A stretch of DNA of 64,000 nucleotides, taken from contig JBGANQ010000047.1 of the NCBI GenBank assembly GCA_044222245.1, positions 1 through 64,000 on the forward strand, given 5' to 3'. Positions 30,101-38,569 of this stretch are shown in pieces (the first letter of the stretch is position 1; each line of letters begins with the position of its first letter). The notes beneath the pieces are model-generated. The model did not search any database. It was given only the letters and a program-made list of their open reading frames with translations, and was not told the DNA's origin. Origin of the DNA: CALFML01 sp044222245 (lineage in GTDB: Bacteria; Myxococcota_A; Polyangia; Palsa-1104; JAEUJZ01). Both the position numbers and the translations under genes were made by a program.

Positions 30101-33100
30101 CGGCTGCGCGAGCTGCTGAGCCGGATGGATCGCCAGCTCGCGCTGCTCACCGAGCACCCGCGCGAGCGCAGCGGTCGCGCTCAGCTGCTGCGCCAGACCG
30201 CCGAGCTGGCCGAGCTTCTGGGCGACAGTGTCGCGGCGGCCACGCGCTGGCTGCGGCTGTGCGCCACCGACCCCGAAGATCGCGACGCGCTGGCGCGCTG
30301 TCGTCGGCTCTTGCGCCGCCTGGCCACCGCCGGCGAGGCGCCGCTGGCGCTGGCCCTGTGCGAGACCGAGCTGCGGCGCGACACCGCGCGGCGCGCCCGC
30401 GGGCTGCGCGTCATCCAGGCCGAGCTGCTGGTGTTCCTGCAGCGGCCGGCCGAGGCGCTGGCGCAGCTGGAGCTGGTCCTCATGCGCGCGGAGACCTTCG
30501 GCCCCGCCCACGCGGTGCTCGGCCTGCTGCTGGCCAGCTCGGCCGACCCCGGCGACGCCGAGCGCAGCCTGGAGCACCTGCTGCTCGCCGCCTACGCGCC
30601 TGATGTCGAGCCTGCCGAGGCCGGCGAGTGCGCGCTGGTCGCCGCCGCGCTGCTCACCGCGGCGGCGGCGCCGGGCGGACTGGCGGCCCCGAGCCCCCGG
30701 TCTGCCGCCGCCGAGAGCGTCGAGGCACCAGCGAGCTACCTGGGCCGCGCGGCCGCCGGGACCTGGGTGGCGGTGCCGGCGGATTTCCTCGAGGAGGCCC
30801 TCAGCAGCGGCGAGCCGCGGGTCCCGAGCACCGTCAGCCCGACCCGCCCCGGCATCGCCGCGACCGACGCGGTCAGCGATGAGCCGCCGCCGCAGCCGCC
30901 CGAGCTGCCGCGGGCCCCGGCCGAGCCGCGGGCGCTGCTCGGCCACGCGGCGGCGCTGTTGCCCGCCGATCCGCGGCCCCTGGAGGAGCTGCTCGCGCTG
31001 GCCTGGTCGGCCCGCGAGTACGGTCAGGCGCTATCGTACTGCGATCGCCTTCTGGCGCTCGCCCGCAGCACCAGCCAGCGCGCCCGCCTGCTCGTCGAGA
31101 AAGCCTACGTCCTTCTGCGCACCGGGGGGGAGTCGACGGCGCACGCCCTGCTCGATGAGGCTCTGGCGCTCATCCCCGAGTACCCACCGGCGCTGCGGGC
31201 GCTGCGCCTGCTCGTGCGGCAGAGCGGCGATCTCGAGCAGGCGGTGGCGCTGTTGCAGCGCGAGCTGCACGCGCAGCCGGCCAGCGACCCGCCGGCGCGC
31301 GCGGCGCTGCTCCTGGAGCTTGGGCAGCTGCACAAGCTGCGCGGCGATCTGGCGGCGGCGCAGGAGGCCTTCCGCAGCGCCGGCCAGCTCGGCTCGGCGG
31401 CGGCGTGGCGGCTGCTCGCCGAGCAGCTCCTTGGGCGGCGGGAGTTTCTCGGCGCCGCCGATGCCCTGGGCCGGGCGGCGGCGGTGCTGCCCGCAGCCGA
31501 GCGCGGCGCGGTGCTGGTCGAGGCGGCGCAGCTCGCGGTGCGCGCCGATGACGAGCTGCGCGCCCGCGACCACCTGGAGCAGGCGGTGGCGCTGGGCGGC
31601 CCGCCGAGCGAGGCGGCGCGCGCGCTGCTGCTCGAGCTCGATGGCGGTCCGGATGCCGGTGAGCGCCGGCGCATGCTGGAGCGCCGCCTGCAGCAGGTCA
31701 GCGAGGGGATCGGCTACCTCGACGTGCTGGCGCGGCTCTTGCTCCTGTGCCGGGCCCAAGGGGATGAGGGCGCGACCCGTCGCTACGGGGAGGCGCTGCT
31801 CGCGCAGAAGCCCGGCGATGAGCTGGCGCTGTGCGCGCTGGCCGAGCAGGCCTATCGGCAGGGCCGCCTGGACGAGGCCGAGGCCCTGCTGGCCGGGGTG
31901 ACGGCGGTGCCCGAGATGCTCGAGCGACCGGGGACGCTGCTGCGCTGCCTGGCCGAGCTGCGGGTGCGGCGCGGCGATCTAGCGGGCGCCGAGCGGGCCT
32001 ACGGCGAGCTGCTTACCCGCGGCGAGCACGACTCGGAGTCGGAGGCCGTGCTGACGGCGAGCACCGCGCTGGCCGAGCTCCTTGCCCAGCGCGGGGCGTT
32101 CGGCGAGGTGACGGCGGTGCTCAAGGTCCGGCTGCTCTACCTGCCGGCCGCCGATTCGGCAGCGGCGGCGCTGCGCGAGCGCGTGGCGCTGCGCTTGCGC
32201 ATCGCCGAGGCGGCGGAGCGCGGCGGCGATCTGGCCGAGGCCGAGCAGCAGCTCGGCTGCGTACTCGACGAGCAGCCGGGCAATCGCGAGGCACTGCGCC
32301 GCCTCTACCTGATCTATGCCGCCCGCCGGGACGATGAGGAGACGCTGGCCACCCTGGAGAGCCTGATCGCCGGGGCGGCCTCACCGCGCGAGCGCGGCGA
32401 GTGGCTGAGCGAGCGCGCGGCCCTGCTGAGCGAGCGCGGCGCCTGGGCGCAGGCGACCCAGGACTACCAGCAGATCCTCGGCCAGAGCCCCGGTGACGGA
32501 CCGACGCTGAAGCGGCTGGCCGAGCTGGCACGACGGGCCGCTGGAGGCGGGCTGGACTCGCCATCCCCGGGCGGGCCGGGGCAGCAGGTGGGCGGGGCGT
32601 TGACGCGCGCGCCCGCGCCCCCCGGGGCCGCGAGCCTGGCGTCGGCGGCCCAGGTCGAGCCGGTGGCGGGCGCCTCTGGCGATGCGCCGGCACCAGTCAA
32701 GAGTGCGAGCGCGCTGGCCGCCGCGTTTGCCTCTGGGCAGCTCCCGGTGATGGAGGGGCTGAGCGCGCTCGATGCGCCGCTTGCCCAGGCGCAGGCGGCC
32801 TTCGCCGGCGATGCGGCGGCGCTCACCGAGGCGCTGCGGCGCCGGCTGCTCTTGCCCGAAGGCCTCCAGGTCGGGGTGCTGCAGGCGCTGGCGCGGCAGG
32901 CCGAGCGGGCGAGCGCTCCGTCCCAGCACGTCTACCTGGCGCTGCTGGCCTTCCTGGCTCCCGGGGGGGCGGCGGAGGCGCGGCTCGCTGCTGTGGGTCC
33001 GCGGCCGCTGGCCGCGGTGGCCGCGCCGAGCGAGCCGGCCGATGAGGAGGCGCCGTGGCTGCGGGCGCTGGCGCTGCTCATGCGGCTGCTGGTGGCTCTG

Positions 33101-34018
33101 CCCGCGGCGGACCTGCCGCTGTCGCCCGAGTGGGGGACGCGCCTGCTGCCGCTGGCGCAGCGGCTCGGCATCGCCCGCCTGAACGTCGCCCTCGTCGACG
33201 AGCTGCCCGGTGCGGACGAGCCGCTCGGGCGCGCGCTAGGAGGCACGGCGGCGGTCGCCGAGCCAGCGCCAGCGCGGTGCGATCCGACCCGACCGCTGCG
33301 GCTGCGGCTGCGGCGCGAGCTCACGGCCGAGCTCGGGCAGGCCCACTTTGCCGCGCTGCGGGCGCTGCACCTTTATTGTGCCGGCGAGCCGCTGCTCCAC
33401 TTTCTGAGCGCGGCCGAGCTGGCGGCGCTGGTCCAGGCAGCGGCCGCCCTGTGGATCCCCGGGGTCAAGGCCCAGGCGCCGCAGCGGCTGCAGGCCCTGC
33501 TGCAGGGTCCGCCCGACGCCGCGGCAGCGCCCGAGGGAGCCGCGGACACGCCTGCGGTCGCGCGAGGTGACGGGCAAGCTGACCCAGGGCGCGTCGAGAC
33601 GGCGGCTGGGCCGGCCAGTGAGCTGGACGAGGAGGTCGCAGGCAGCGGGGAGCGGCACCGGGTGGCGCTGCCGCTTGCGCCGGCGCCTGCCGAGCCGCCG
33701 GCGGGCGCCGGCGCGCTTGCTCCCGACCTGGGGCCGGTGACCCGCGCCGAGGCGGTGGCCGTGCTGTCCCCCTGCCTGCAGCGGCTGCAGGCCGAGCCGC
33801 AGCTGCTGCGCGAGCTGCGGCCGCTCCTCCTGGAGCGGGTGCAAAAGCACGCGCAGGCGCAGGCGCTGACCGGCCTTGGCGACGTGCTGGCGGCGCTGCG
33901 GGTGGTGGCGGGGGCGAGTCCCCGCGACGGCGAGGCGGCGCGGCAGGCGCTGACCCGCGGCGAGCTTGGCGAGCTGGTCCGACTGGCGCTGCGGATTTAC
34001 GGCTCAGCGAGCGGCTAA
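27167..34018 (+). CDS. Giant TPR-repeat protein (2283 residues)
   Basis: A single uninterrupted frame of 6.85 kb. The first ~270 residues form a separate domain (GGPGHNRLSLTAPLHFGVAELTQLELDL, LWVVGVELLHDALM). From about residue 290 to 1790 there are many TPR/SEL-type helix pairs (for example GDCAAALAIYTLAGSAAG, YGQALSYCDRLLALARSTSQ, GRLDEAEALLAG). Pro/Ser-rich breaks fall near residues 925, 1220 and 1800-1850, and a divergent helical C-terminal domain of ~430 residues closes it. No signal peptide or membrane helix is evident, so it is probably a cytoplasmic scaffold. TTG 27167 lacks a strong ribosome site; a later start is possible. It follows udk after 33 bp. Confidence 0.85.
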   Translation: MTPSDFPATPRPVGEQRFSLGGPGHNRLSLTAPLHFGVAELTQLELDLTGRAGEPASRRRGRVQRAELVIDEARLNRELAEHLGSLLPLLPPLGPVVERVQVRLLQDESGPLLHVLGRLRDEGTALWCSLRARLRGCKPDPGPLRSTDSLALGLVEEELRVFGLTSTPAPLLGLLLRWVVALGLCAHRRPAPPLTPPMGAAEAPVGLRPIWENSLWVVGVELLHDALMATLPRAGYRAADPSTASLCTLRVEHGRLYLGYRSIGRRDVFGDESPEEWSAPPAAPIGFAVPEVLALGDRLLQTGDCAAALAIYTLAGSAAGVAEMMQARRLQVLLTAPSRQEEAELQLGEVVRRSPQDGAARLALALLAGARGELATAARLLGELGEAGAGAPDSSPEERALALLTAARCLTALELRAAAAAAQAAVTLLTAAPARDEAVAQEAAELAAELVQTLARSQPLPAAGPAEPAEGDAIVEEPELILQRAESETLPAAVARIDRALRTLGGPARLRLCLGGARLCQQRGEIARARLYLEQAGEHPEALHLRVQLDLPELTVAEPGEPADLLPVLQRLARRGLATRDELVALAQLHSSRGQHRDAFAAQRAAGGDPEELLGALEAAGQPRALVDALLVHARLVPERAAELYRRAARVAQQQLADPARAASLWQTAAAALVDSPAEAAVLWAHAGHLWQAYGSYDRSEAALRSALELGGEQTPLVLLALGHHAYAQADLEGAADAYRRALAADQVPPAERPQVFLRLAEIEHEHGDAAAEERELAAAVEAGGGALAWPALAALFRAQGDGPRLGAALLGWADYETGEMRRALLTQAAALCGPSLLGRADQELTRLDADDEAVRDRIQTRLRQAGSPAALLRALLRDLDKSRGLRRLTVARELRELAGRLGDDVAAARAHIAIIEGLQPGEPGPPAAGEAGASDSLPTSGEDALAALTFLTAERRGSGALPEALGEQLRDLLLQRGRLRELLSRMDRQLALLTEHPRERSGRAQLLRQTAELAELLGDSVAAATRWLRLCATDPEDRDALARCRRLLRRLATAGEAPLALALCETELRRDTARRARGLRVIQAELLVFLQRPAEALAQLELVLMRAETFGPAHAVLGLLLASSADPGDAERSLEHLLLAAYAPDVEPAEAGECALVAAALLTAAAAPGGLAAPSPRSAAAESVEAPASYLGRAAAGTWVAVPADFLEEALSSGEPRVPSTVSPTRPGIAATDAVSDEPPPQPPELPRAPAEPRALLGHAAALLPADPRPLEELLALAWSAREYGQALSYCDRLLALARSTSQRARLLVEKAYVLLRTGGESTAHALLDEALALIPEYPPALRALRLLVRQSGDLEQAVALLQRELHAQPASDPPARAALLLELGQLHKLRGDLAAAQEAFRSAGQLGSAAAWRLLAEQLLGRREFLGAADALGRAAAVLPAAERGAVLVEAAQLAVRADDELRARDHLEQAVALGGPPSEAARALLLELDGGPDAGERRRMLERRLQQVSEGIGYLDVLARLLLLCRAQGDEGATRRYGEALLAQKPGDELALCALAEQAYRQGRLDEAEALLAGVTAVPEMLERPGTLLRCLAELRVRRGDLAGAERAYGELLTRGEHDSESEAVLTASTALAELLAQRGAFGEVTAVLKVRLLYLPAADSAAAALRERVALRLRIAEAAERGGDLAEAEQQLGCVLDEQPGNREALRRLYLIYAARRDDEETLATLESLIAGAASPRERGEWLSERAALLSERGAWAQATQDYQQILGQSPGDGPTLKRLAELARRAAGGGLDSPSPGGPGQQVGGALTRAPAPPGAASLASAAQVEPVAGASGDAPAPVKSASALAAAFASGQLPVMEGLSALDAPLAQAQAAFAGDAAALTEALRRRLLLPEGLQVGVLQALARQAERASAPSQHVYLALLAFLAPGGAAEARLAAVGPRPLAAVAAPSEPADEEAPWLRALALLMRLLVALPAADLPLSPEWGTRLLPLAQRLGIARLNVALVDELPGADEPLGRALGGTAAVAEPAPARCDPTRPLRLRLRRELTAELGQAHFAALRALHLYCAGEPLLHFLSAAELAALVQAAAALWIPGVKAQAPQRLQALLQGPPDAAAAPEGAADTPAVARGDGQADPGRVETAAGPASELDEEVAGSGERHRVALPLAPAPAEPPAGAGALAPDLGPVTRAEAVAVLSPCLQRLQAEPQLLRELRPLLLERVQKHAQAQALTGLGDVLAALRVVAGASPRDGEAARQALTRGELGELVRLALRIYGSASG

Positions 34019-34183
34019 GGAAAGGTCCGGGCCAATCTGTACCCCGCGCAGCCGGGCTGACCAAACCGGCGCTGCGCTGTACTCGGCGAGCGGCTGGCCC
34101 GGCTAGCTCCATCGCCTGAGGTGGTTCAGCCGGCGGCGCGGTCCCCACCGCTGCCGGCGAGTCGGGGCGGTGGCCCGGCGGGC

Positions 34184-35407
34184 CTACTTGAACTTCTCCG
34201 CCCAGTCGATCTTGGCGGTGAACTGCATCACCAGAAACAGGGTCACGATCGCCCCGATGGTGACGGTCAGCCCCGTAAAGCCGGCGAAGAAGAACGCGTA
34301 CGAGAAGCCGACCAGGTACACAAGCTGCGCCAGCGCGAACTCCAGGAACGCGAAGCGAGTGCCGACCACCAGCCGCAAGTACGACACACACAGGAAGATC
34401 GACACCGCCGAGCAGACCGCGAACGCCTGGTGGATCGAGATGTGATCGACCAGGTAGCCGAGCAGCAGGTGGAAGGCGAAGAACGCCGCGGCGAGGAAGA
34501 AGTAGTTCATCGGGTGGATGCGCAGGCCGCGCAGGATGGCGATGACGAAGGTGAGAAAGAAGAAGAAGCCCAGGCTCACCGGGGCGAAAAAGGCGATGCG
34601 CGCCGCCATCGGCCCCGGATCGAGCTTCTGCGGCATGGCGACGCCGATGCCGTTGCCGGTGACCAGGCTCTTGTACTTCCAGGTGAGCTCCCAGCCGGTC
34701 GCGGTGCGGCTCTTCTGGGTCGGCGACATCGTGTTGCCGGGGAAGTCGTAGTCGTCAAAGTCGGTGGTGGCGGTCAGCTGGAAGTTGCGCGCCTCGGCGA
34801 TGCCGTCGGCGAAGCGGTAGGTGAAGGTCTCCAGCCCCTGCGATACGTAGTGCAGCACAAGGACGTGGCGGCTCAGCGGTGCCGGGTGGCTGAGCATCGC
34901 AGAGACGCCGGCGCCGCCGCGGGTCACCGACATCGAGGTGCCATCGAGCTCGAAGCGAAAGTCGTCGTACTGCCCGTTCTGGGACGGGAACGAGAAGCCC
35001 ACCGCGAGGTCGCCGGTGGGCTCGGCGGGGATCTGCAGCTCGTAGCGGGCGGTGAACTCGGCGCGGTAGGTGGCGTACCAGCGCAGGCCCTTTTTGCGCT
35101 GATCGAGGTGGAGGTTGACCTGGATGTCGCTGCCCACAAGCGGCACCGGGAAGTGGTCGATCACCGTCGAGTGCTTGACCACGGTGCGGCCGTCCTTGTC
35201 CTGCTCCTGGGTCTCGACGAGGCGCGGCACGTCCAGGGTCGCCGCCGGCGCGCTCTGATCGAGCGGCGAGCCCCACAGCTGCCCGACCTTGGCGCGCAGC
35301 TCGCGGTCCTGGGTGGAGGTGCGGGCGTCGATGGTGCCGCCGAGGATCATCCAGCCGAGCGTCGCGACAACAAAGACTACGGTGATGGCGGCGATCGACC
35401 TGGTCAT
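34184..35407 (-). CDS. CreD-like inner membrane protein
   Basis: A 407-residue membrane protein of the CreD type. An N-terminal helix (TRSIAAITVVFVVATLGWMIL) is followed by a ~280-residue extracytoplasmic beta-rich domain. Then come five to six membrane helices ending ALAQLVYLVGFSYAFFFAGFTGLTVTIGAIVTLF, which matches the family C-terminus. CreD in enterobacteria is part of the CreBC regulon; no two-component genes are adjacent here. Role unknown beyond envelope association. The 165 bp between its stop and the TPR-gene stop hold nothing recognisable. Confidence 0.8.
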   Translation of the reverse strand: MTRSIAAITVVFVVATLGWMILGGTIDARTSTQDRELRAKVGQLWGSPLDQSAPAATLDVPRLVETQEQDKDGRTVVKHSTVIDHFPVPLVGSDIQVNLHLDQRKKGLRWYATYRAEFTARYELQIPAEPTGDLAVGFSFPSQNGQYDDFRFELDGTSMSVTRGGAGVSAMLSHPAPLSRHVLVLHYVSQGLETFTYRFADGIAEARNFQLTATTDFDDYDFPGNTMSPTQKSRTATGWELTWKYKSLVTGNGIGVAMPQKLDPGPMAARIAFFAPVSLGFFFFLTFVIAILRGLRIHPMNYFFLAAAFFAFHLLLGYLVDHISIHQAFAVCSAVSIFLCVSYLRLVVGTRFAFLEFALAQLVYLVGFSYAFFFAGFTGLTVTIGAIVTLFLVMQFTAKIDWAEKFK

Positions 35408-35603
35408 GACAGCAGCTTAACGCGGTCGCCCGCCGCTCAAAAGCGCCCGCCTGCGCGCGGCGCCCCGCGCCGTCGCCCGCCCCGCCCGCGAGCCAGGACC
35501 CAGCCCGAGAAAAAAGCTTGCCCCGGCCTGCCAATCCGCCTGGAGCATTGACATTCCAGCGGGCGCGTGGAAAATGCCAAATCGCTGAGCATGAACTGCT
35601 CTT

Positions 35604-35677
35604 GACCCCATCGTCTAGCTGGCCTAGGACACTAGCCTTTCACGTTGGTAACACGGGTTCAAATCCCGTTGGGGTCG
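35604..35677 (+). tRNA. tRNA-Glu (anticodon UUC)
   Basis: A full cloverleaf can be drawn: acceptor GACCCCA (35604-35610) pairs with TGGGGTC (35670-35676), discriminator G at 35677; D-arm with GCCTAGGAC; anticodon loop CTTTCAC with anticodon TTC; T-arm ACGGG/CCCGT enclosing TTCAAAT. The anticodon stem contains G-T pairs. No CCA is encoded (CTA follows, offset by one), so CCA is added post-transcriptionally. Confidence 0.95.
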
Positions 35678-35766
35678 CTACCTTGAACCGTCGCTGCGGC
35701 TGAACTTGGGCTGTGGCGACGTTTTTTTTGCCGGTTCGCAGGGGCGCAGCGGCCCGCGGCGGAGCG

Positions 35767-35885
35767 AAGGCTGGCGCGGCTGTCGGCGGGGTGAAGGCTG
35801 GCGCGGCTGTCGGCGGGGTGAAGGCTGGCGCGGCTGTCGGCGGGGTGAAGGCTGGCGCGGCTGTCGGCGGGGTGAAGGCTGGCGC
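35767..35885. repeat. 27-bp tandem repeat downstream of tRNA-Glu
   Basis: Four perfect 27-bp units (35767-35793, 35794-35820, 35821-35847, 35848-35874) are followed by an 11-bp partial unit. The segment 35678-35986 otherwise has no convincing gene. Read on the plus strand the unit would encode KAGAAVGGV, but the short frame around it lacks a start context or conserved flank. Units abut without spacers, so this is a minisatellite and not a CRISPR array. Confidence 0.95.
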
Positions 35886-35986
35886 CTCAAGGCCGGCGCG
35901 GCGGGCAGGGGCGGCAGTGGTGCTGCCCGCCTGAGATAGACGCCGACGCGGAGCACGGGCCGCGGCACTCTGGTATCCTGCCCTAT

Positions 35987-36349
35987 ATGTTGCGAAAGTG
36001 GAAAAGACCGCGCCGAGCGAGCCTTTTCGACGCGAAGCCGAGCCCCCGCCGAGCCCAGAGCTCCCGTCGGTGGCGCTCACCCAAGAGGGCGCTTGTGGGG
36101 GTGGTGCTGAGCGCGGCCGGGGCGCTGCTCTTGTTGTTGTTTCTGGCTGGCCGGCGCTGGAGTCGGCTGGTGGCGCGGCTCGGGCGATCGCTGCCGGGCG
36201 AGGCGCGGCTGCGGCGGCTACGCGCCGGGCGACTCGATCCCGGACACGCCGCCGGCGGTCCCCAGCCCGGCGCCGAGCCGCGGCCCGGCGACCACGCCGG
36301 CGGCCGCCGCCAGTCCGCCCGCCGCCGCCCCCGCCCCAGCCGCCACTAA
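35987..36349 (+). CDS. Probable out-of-frame 5' part of the WD40 gene (membrane anchor)
   Basis: A frame starting ATG 35987 encodes a basic N-terminus (MLRKWKRPRRASLF) and a good membrane helix (ALVGVVLSAAGALLLLLFLAG) that ends near 36155. After about 36230 this frame becomes Arg/Gly-rich and unconvincing. Meanwhile the WD40 frame, open from 36111, reads as a typical Pro/Ala-rich linker (GDSIPDTPPAVPSPAPSRG onward) with no ATG, GTG or TTG before 36423. The simplest reading is one membrane-anchored WD40 protein interrupted by a frameshift between roughly 36155 and 36240. A TATCCT hexamer lies 7 bp before the ATG. Confidence 0.5.
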   Translation: MLRKWKRPRRASLFDAKPSPRRAQSSRRWRSPKRALVGVVLSAAGALLLLLFLAGRRWSRLVARLGRSLPGEARLRRLRAGRLDPGHAAGGPQPGAEPRPGDHAGGRRQSARRRPRPSRH

Positions 36350-36422
36350 AGACCCGCCAGCGCCGCCGCCGGCCCCCGAGCCGAGCCTCGATCTGGCGAC
36401 GCCCCCGAGCGCCGACGGCGGC

Positions 36423-38486
36423 GTGACTCCCGATGCCGCCACCCCGCAGAGCACCATCGACCCGGAGCTGCGCGCCCGCCTGGAGGCCCTGGAGGCGCAG
36501 AACGATCTCTTGCTCAACAACATCGGCAACCGGCAGGCGGTGCTGCAGACGGCGATCATCAACGTCGGCCGCCCGGTCTCCGGCGGCCAGATGCCGCCCG
36601 TCGCCGCGGTCAAGGACCTGTTCAAGGCGACCGGGGAGATGGTGGTCTCGCAGGTGCTGCGCCATGACGGCACGGTACACTTTGTCTCGTTTTCGGCCGA
36701 CGGCAACCGCCTGGTCACCGCCTGCTCCGATGGGAGCGCTCGCATCTGGGACGCCCGCTCGCTGGTCAGCCTGCTCGCCCTCAAAGGTCACACCCAGGAC
36801 GTCTACAGCGCCGCCTTCTCGCAGGACGGCGGCCGGGTGGTGACCGCCAGCGCCGATCGCACCGCCAAGATCTGGGACACCCGCACCGGCACCAACCTGC
36901 TCACGCTGCAGGGGCACAGCCAGGAGGTCAACGTCGCCGCCTTCTCGCGCGACGGCAGCCGCGTGGCGACCGCCGGCGGCGACAACCTGGCCAAGATCTG
37001 GGACGCCAAGACCGGGCGGGTACTGTTCACCCTGCAGGGGCACCAGGGTCCGGTGCTGTTCATCGGCTGGTCGCCCGACGGCGGGCGCGTGATCACCGCC
37101 AGCTCGGACGACACGGCGCGGATCTGGGACGCGCGCAGCGGGCGGCCGATGCTGGCGCTGCAGGGGCACAGCGAGGACGTCACCTCGGCGATCTTTTCCC
37201 CCAACGGGCAGCGCGTGCTCACTGCCGGCCGCGACAAGAAGGCGATGGTCTGGGAGGCCGCCAGCGGGCGGATCATGCTGACGCTGTACGATGCCGAGGA
37301 GGGGATCCGCACCGCCGCCTACTCCAGCGACGGCCTGCGCATCGTCACCGCGAGCAGCGGTCGCATCGCCCGGGTCTGGGACGCGATCAGCGGCCGCGCC
37401 CTGTTCATGCTCAAGGGCCACACCCAGGACCTGCGCGCCGCGGTGTTCTCGCCGGACTTTGCCCGCGTCGCCACCGGCGCCGGGGATGACACGGCGCGGG
37501 TGTGGGACATCCGCCAGGGCCGCAGCGGCCAGATCTTCCAGAGCAAGTCGGAGATCAACAGCGCCGCCTTCTCCGCCGACGGCCTGCGCGTGGTGACCAC
37601 CGGCGTCGATCACAACGGCCTGGTGTGGAACGCCCGCACCGAGCGCGCCCAGCTGCTGCTCGCCGGCCACACCGGCGAGGTCTTTAGCGGCGTGTTCGCG
37701 CCGAGCGGCCTGCGCGTCGCCACCGCCAGCGCCGATCGCACCGTTCGCCTGTGGGACGCCAAGTCGGGCGGCACCGCCCTGACGCTGCAGGGCCACGCCG
37801 GCGCGGTCTACGCCGTCGCCTACTCGCCCGACGGCGGCAAGCTGGTCACCGCGAGCGCCGATCACACGGCGCGGATCTGGGACGCGCGCACCGGCCAGAC
37901 CCTGCAGACGCTGCAGGGCCACACCGGCGAGGTGCGCGGCTGCGCCTTCTCCCCCGACGGGACGCGCGTTGTCACCGCGAGCTCGGACGGCAACGCCCAG
38001 GTCTGGGACGCGATGAGCGGCAAGAGCCTGCTGGTGCTGCAGGGCCACACCCAGGACGTGCTGGCCACCGCCTACTCGCCCGCCGGGGCCCGCATCGCCA
38101 CCGCCAGCGCCGACGGCACAGTGATCGTCTGGGACGCCGCGAGCGGGCAGAAGCAGTTCACCTTCACCGAGCACGGACAGATAGTGCGCACGGTGGCGTT
38201 CTCGCCGGACAGCAGCCTGCTCGCCAGCGGCGGCGATGACCGCAACGCCCGGATCTGGGATCTGCACACCGGCAAGCAGCTGCTGGCCCTGGAGGAGCGC
38301 TCCGGCCCGGTGCGCGGGGTGCACTTTACGCCCGACGGCACCCGCCTCATCCTCGCCGGCGGCGACGGCACTGCGCGCATCCTCCTGGCCAGCGTCGATG
38401 GCCTGCTCGGCTTCGGCTGCCGGGTGCTGCGCGGCACCGACCTGTACTCCGAGATCCAGGCCTACTGCGACCGCTTCCCTGGCTGA
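36423..38486 (+). CDS. WD40 repeat protein with 14 blades
   Basis: 687 residues from the GTG at 36423; the real N-terminus probably lies upstream in another frame. After an ~80-residue helical segment there are fourteen consecutive WD40 units. Most have the GH ... SPDG ... V-TAS-D-TARIWD pattern, so the protein forms two seven-bladed propellers. Units 6, 8 and 14 are divergent. The C-terminus LLGFGCRVLRGTDLYSEIQAYC resembles a motif often found after WD40 arrays in bacterial proteins. It is a binding scaffold; with the upstream membrane helix it would be anchored with propellers in the periplasm. Confidence 0.9.
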   Translation: MTPDAATPQSTIDPELRARLEALEAQNDLLLNNIGNRQAVLQTAIINVGRPVSGGQMPPVAAVKDLFKATGEMVVSQVLRHDGTVHFVSFSADGNRLVTACSDGSARIWDARSLVSLLALKGHTQDVYSAAFSQDGGRVVTASADRTAKIWDTRTGTNLLTLQGHSQEVNVAAFSRDGSRVATAGGDNLAKIWDAKTGRVLFTLQGHQGPVLFIGWSPDGGRVITASSDDTARIWDARSGRPMLALQGHSEDVTSAIFSPNGQRVLTAGRDKKAMVWEAASGRIMLTLYDAEEGIRTAAYSSDGLRIVTASSGRIARVWDAISGRALFMLKGHTQDLRAAVFSPDFARVATGAGDDTARVWDIRQGRSGQIFQSKSEINSAAFSADGLRVVTTGVDHNGLVWNARTERAQLLLAGHTGEVFSGVFAPSGLRVATASADRTVRLWDAKSGGTALTLQGHAGAVYAVAYSPDGGKLVTASADHTARIWDARTGQTLQTLQGHTGEVRGCAFSPDGTRVVTASSDGNAQVWDAMSGKSLLVLQGHTQDVLATAYSPAGARIATASADGTVIVWDAASGQKQFTFTEHGQIVRTVAFSPDSSLLASGGDDRNARIWDLHTGKQLLALEERSGPVRGVHFTPDGTRLILAGGDGTARILLASVDGLLGFGCRVLRGTDLYSEIQAYCDRFPG

Positions 38487-38533
38487 GGCGCGGCCGGCGC
38501 CGAGCTTCTCCACCGACGCTCGCGCGGCGCGCG

Positions 38534-38563
38534 TTGCCTGGGCGGCGGTCGCCCCTGTAAAGT
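38534..38563 (+). promoter_or_regulatory. Promoter for the FKBP gene, apparently leaderless
   Basis: TTGCCT at 38534-38539 and TAAAGT at 38558-38563 are 18 bp apart. The ATG at 38570 begins 6 bp after the -10, where transcription would start, and no Shine-Dalgarno sequence precedes it. A leaderless mRNA is therefore likely. Confidence 0.5.
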
Positions 38564-38569
38564 CTTGCT

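Noticed and set aside
28226..30946. A 906-residue minus-strand frame inside the giant TPR gene
   Set aside because: The TPR frame has the GC3 bias and repeat structure; the antisense frame is Gln/Arg/Gly-rich without domains.
35767..35885. Repeats resembling a CRISPR array
   Set aside because: The 27-bp units abut with no unique spacers and no cas genes are nearby, so it is a tandem minisatellite.
35998..36426. A 142-residue plus-strand frame covering the WD40 leader
   Set aside because: It has no membrane helix and becomes an Arg/Pro-rich low-complexity run; the two other frames explain the region better.
35640..38513. A 957-residue open frame on the minus strand opposite the WD40 gene
   Set aside because: It mirrors the repeats of the WD40 protein and has no known motif; it is a codon-bias shadow.
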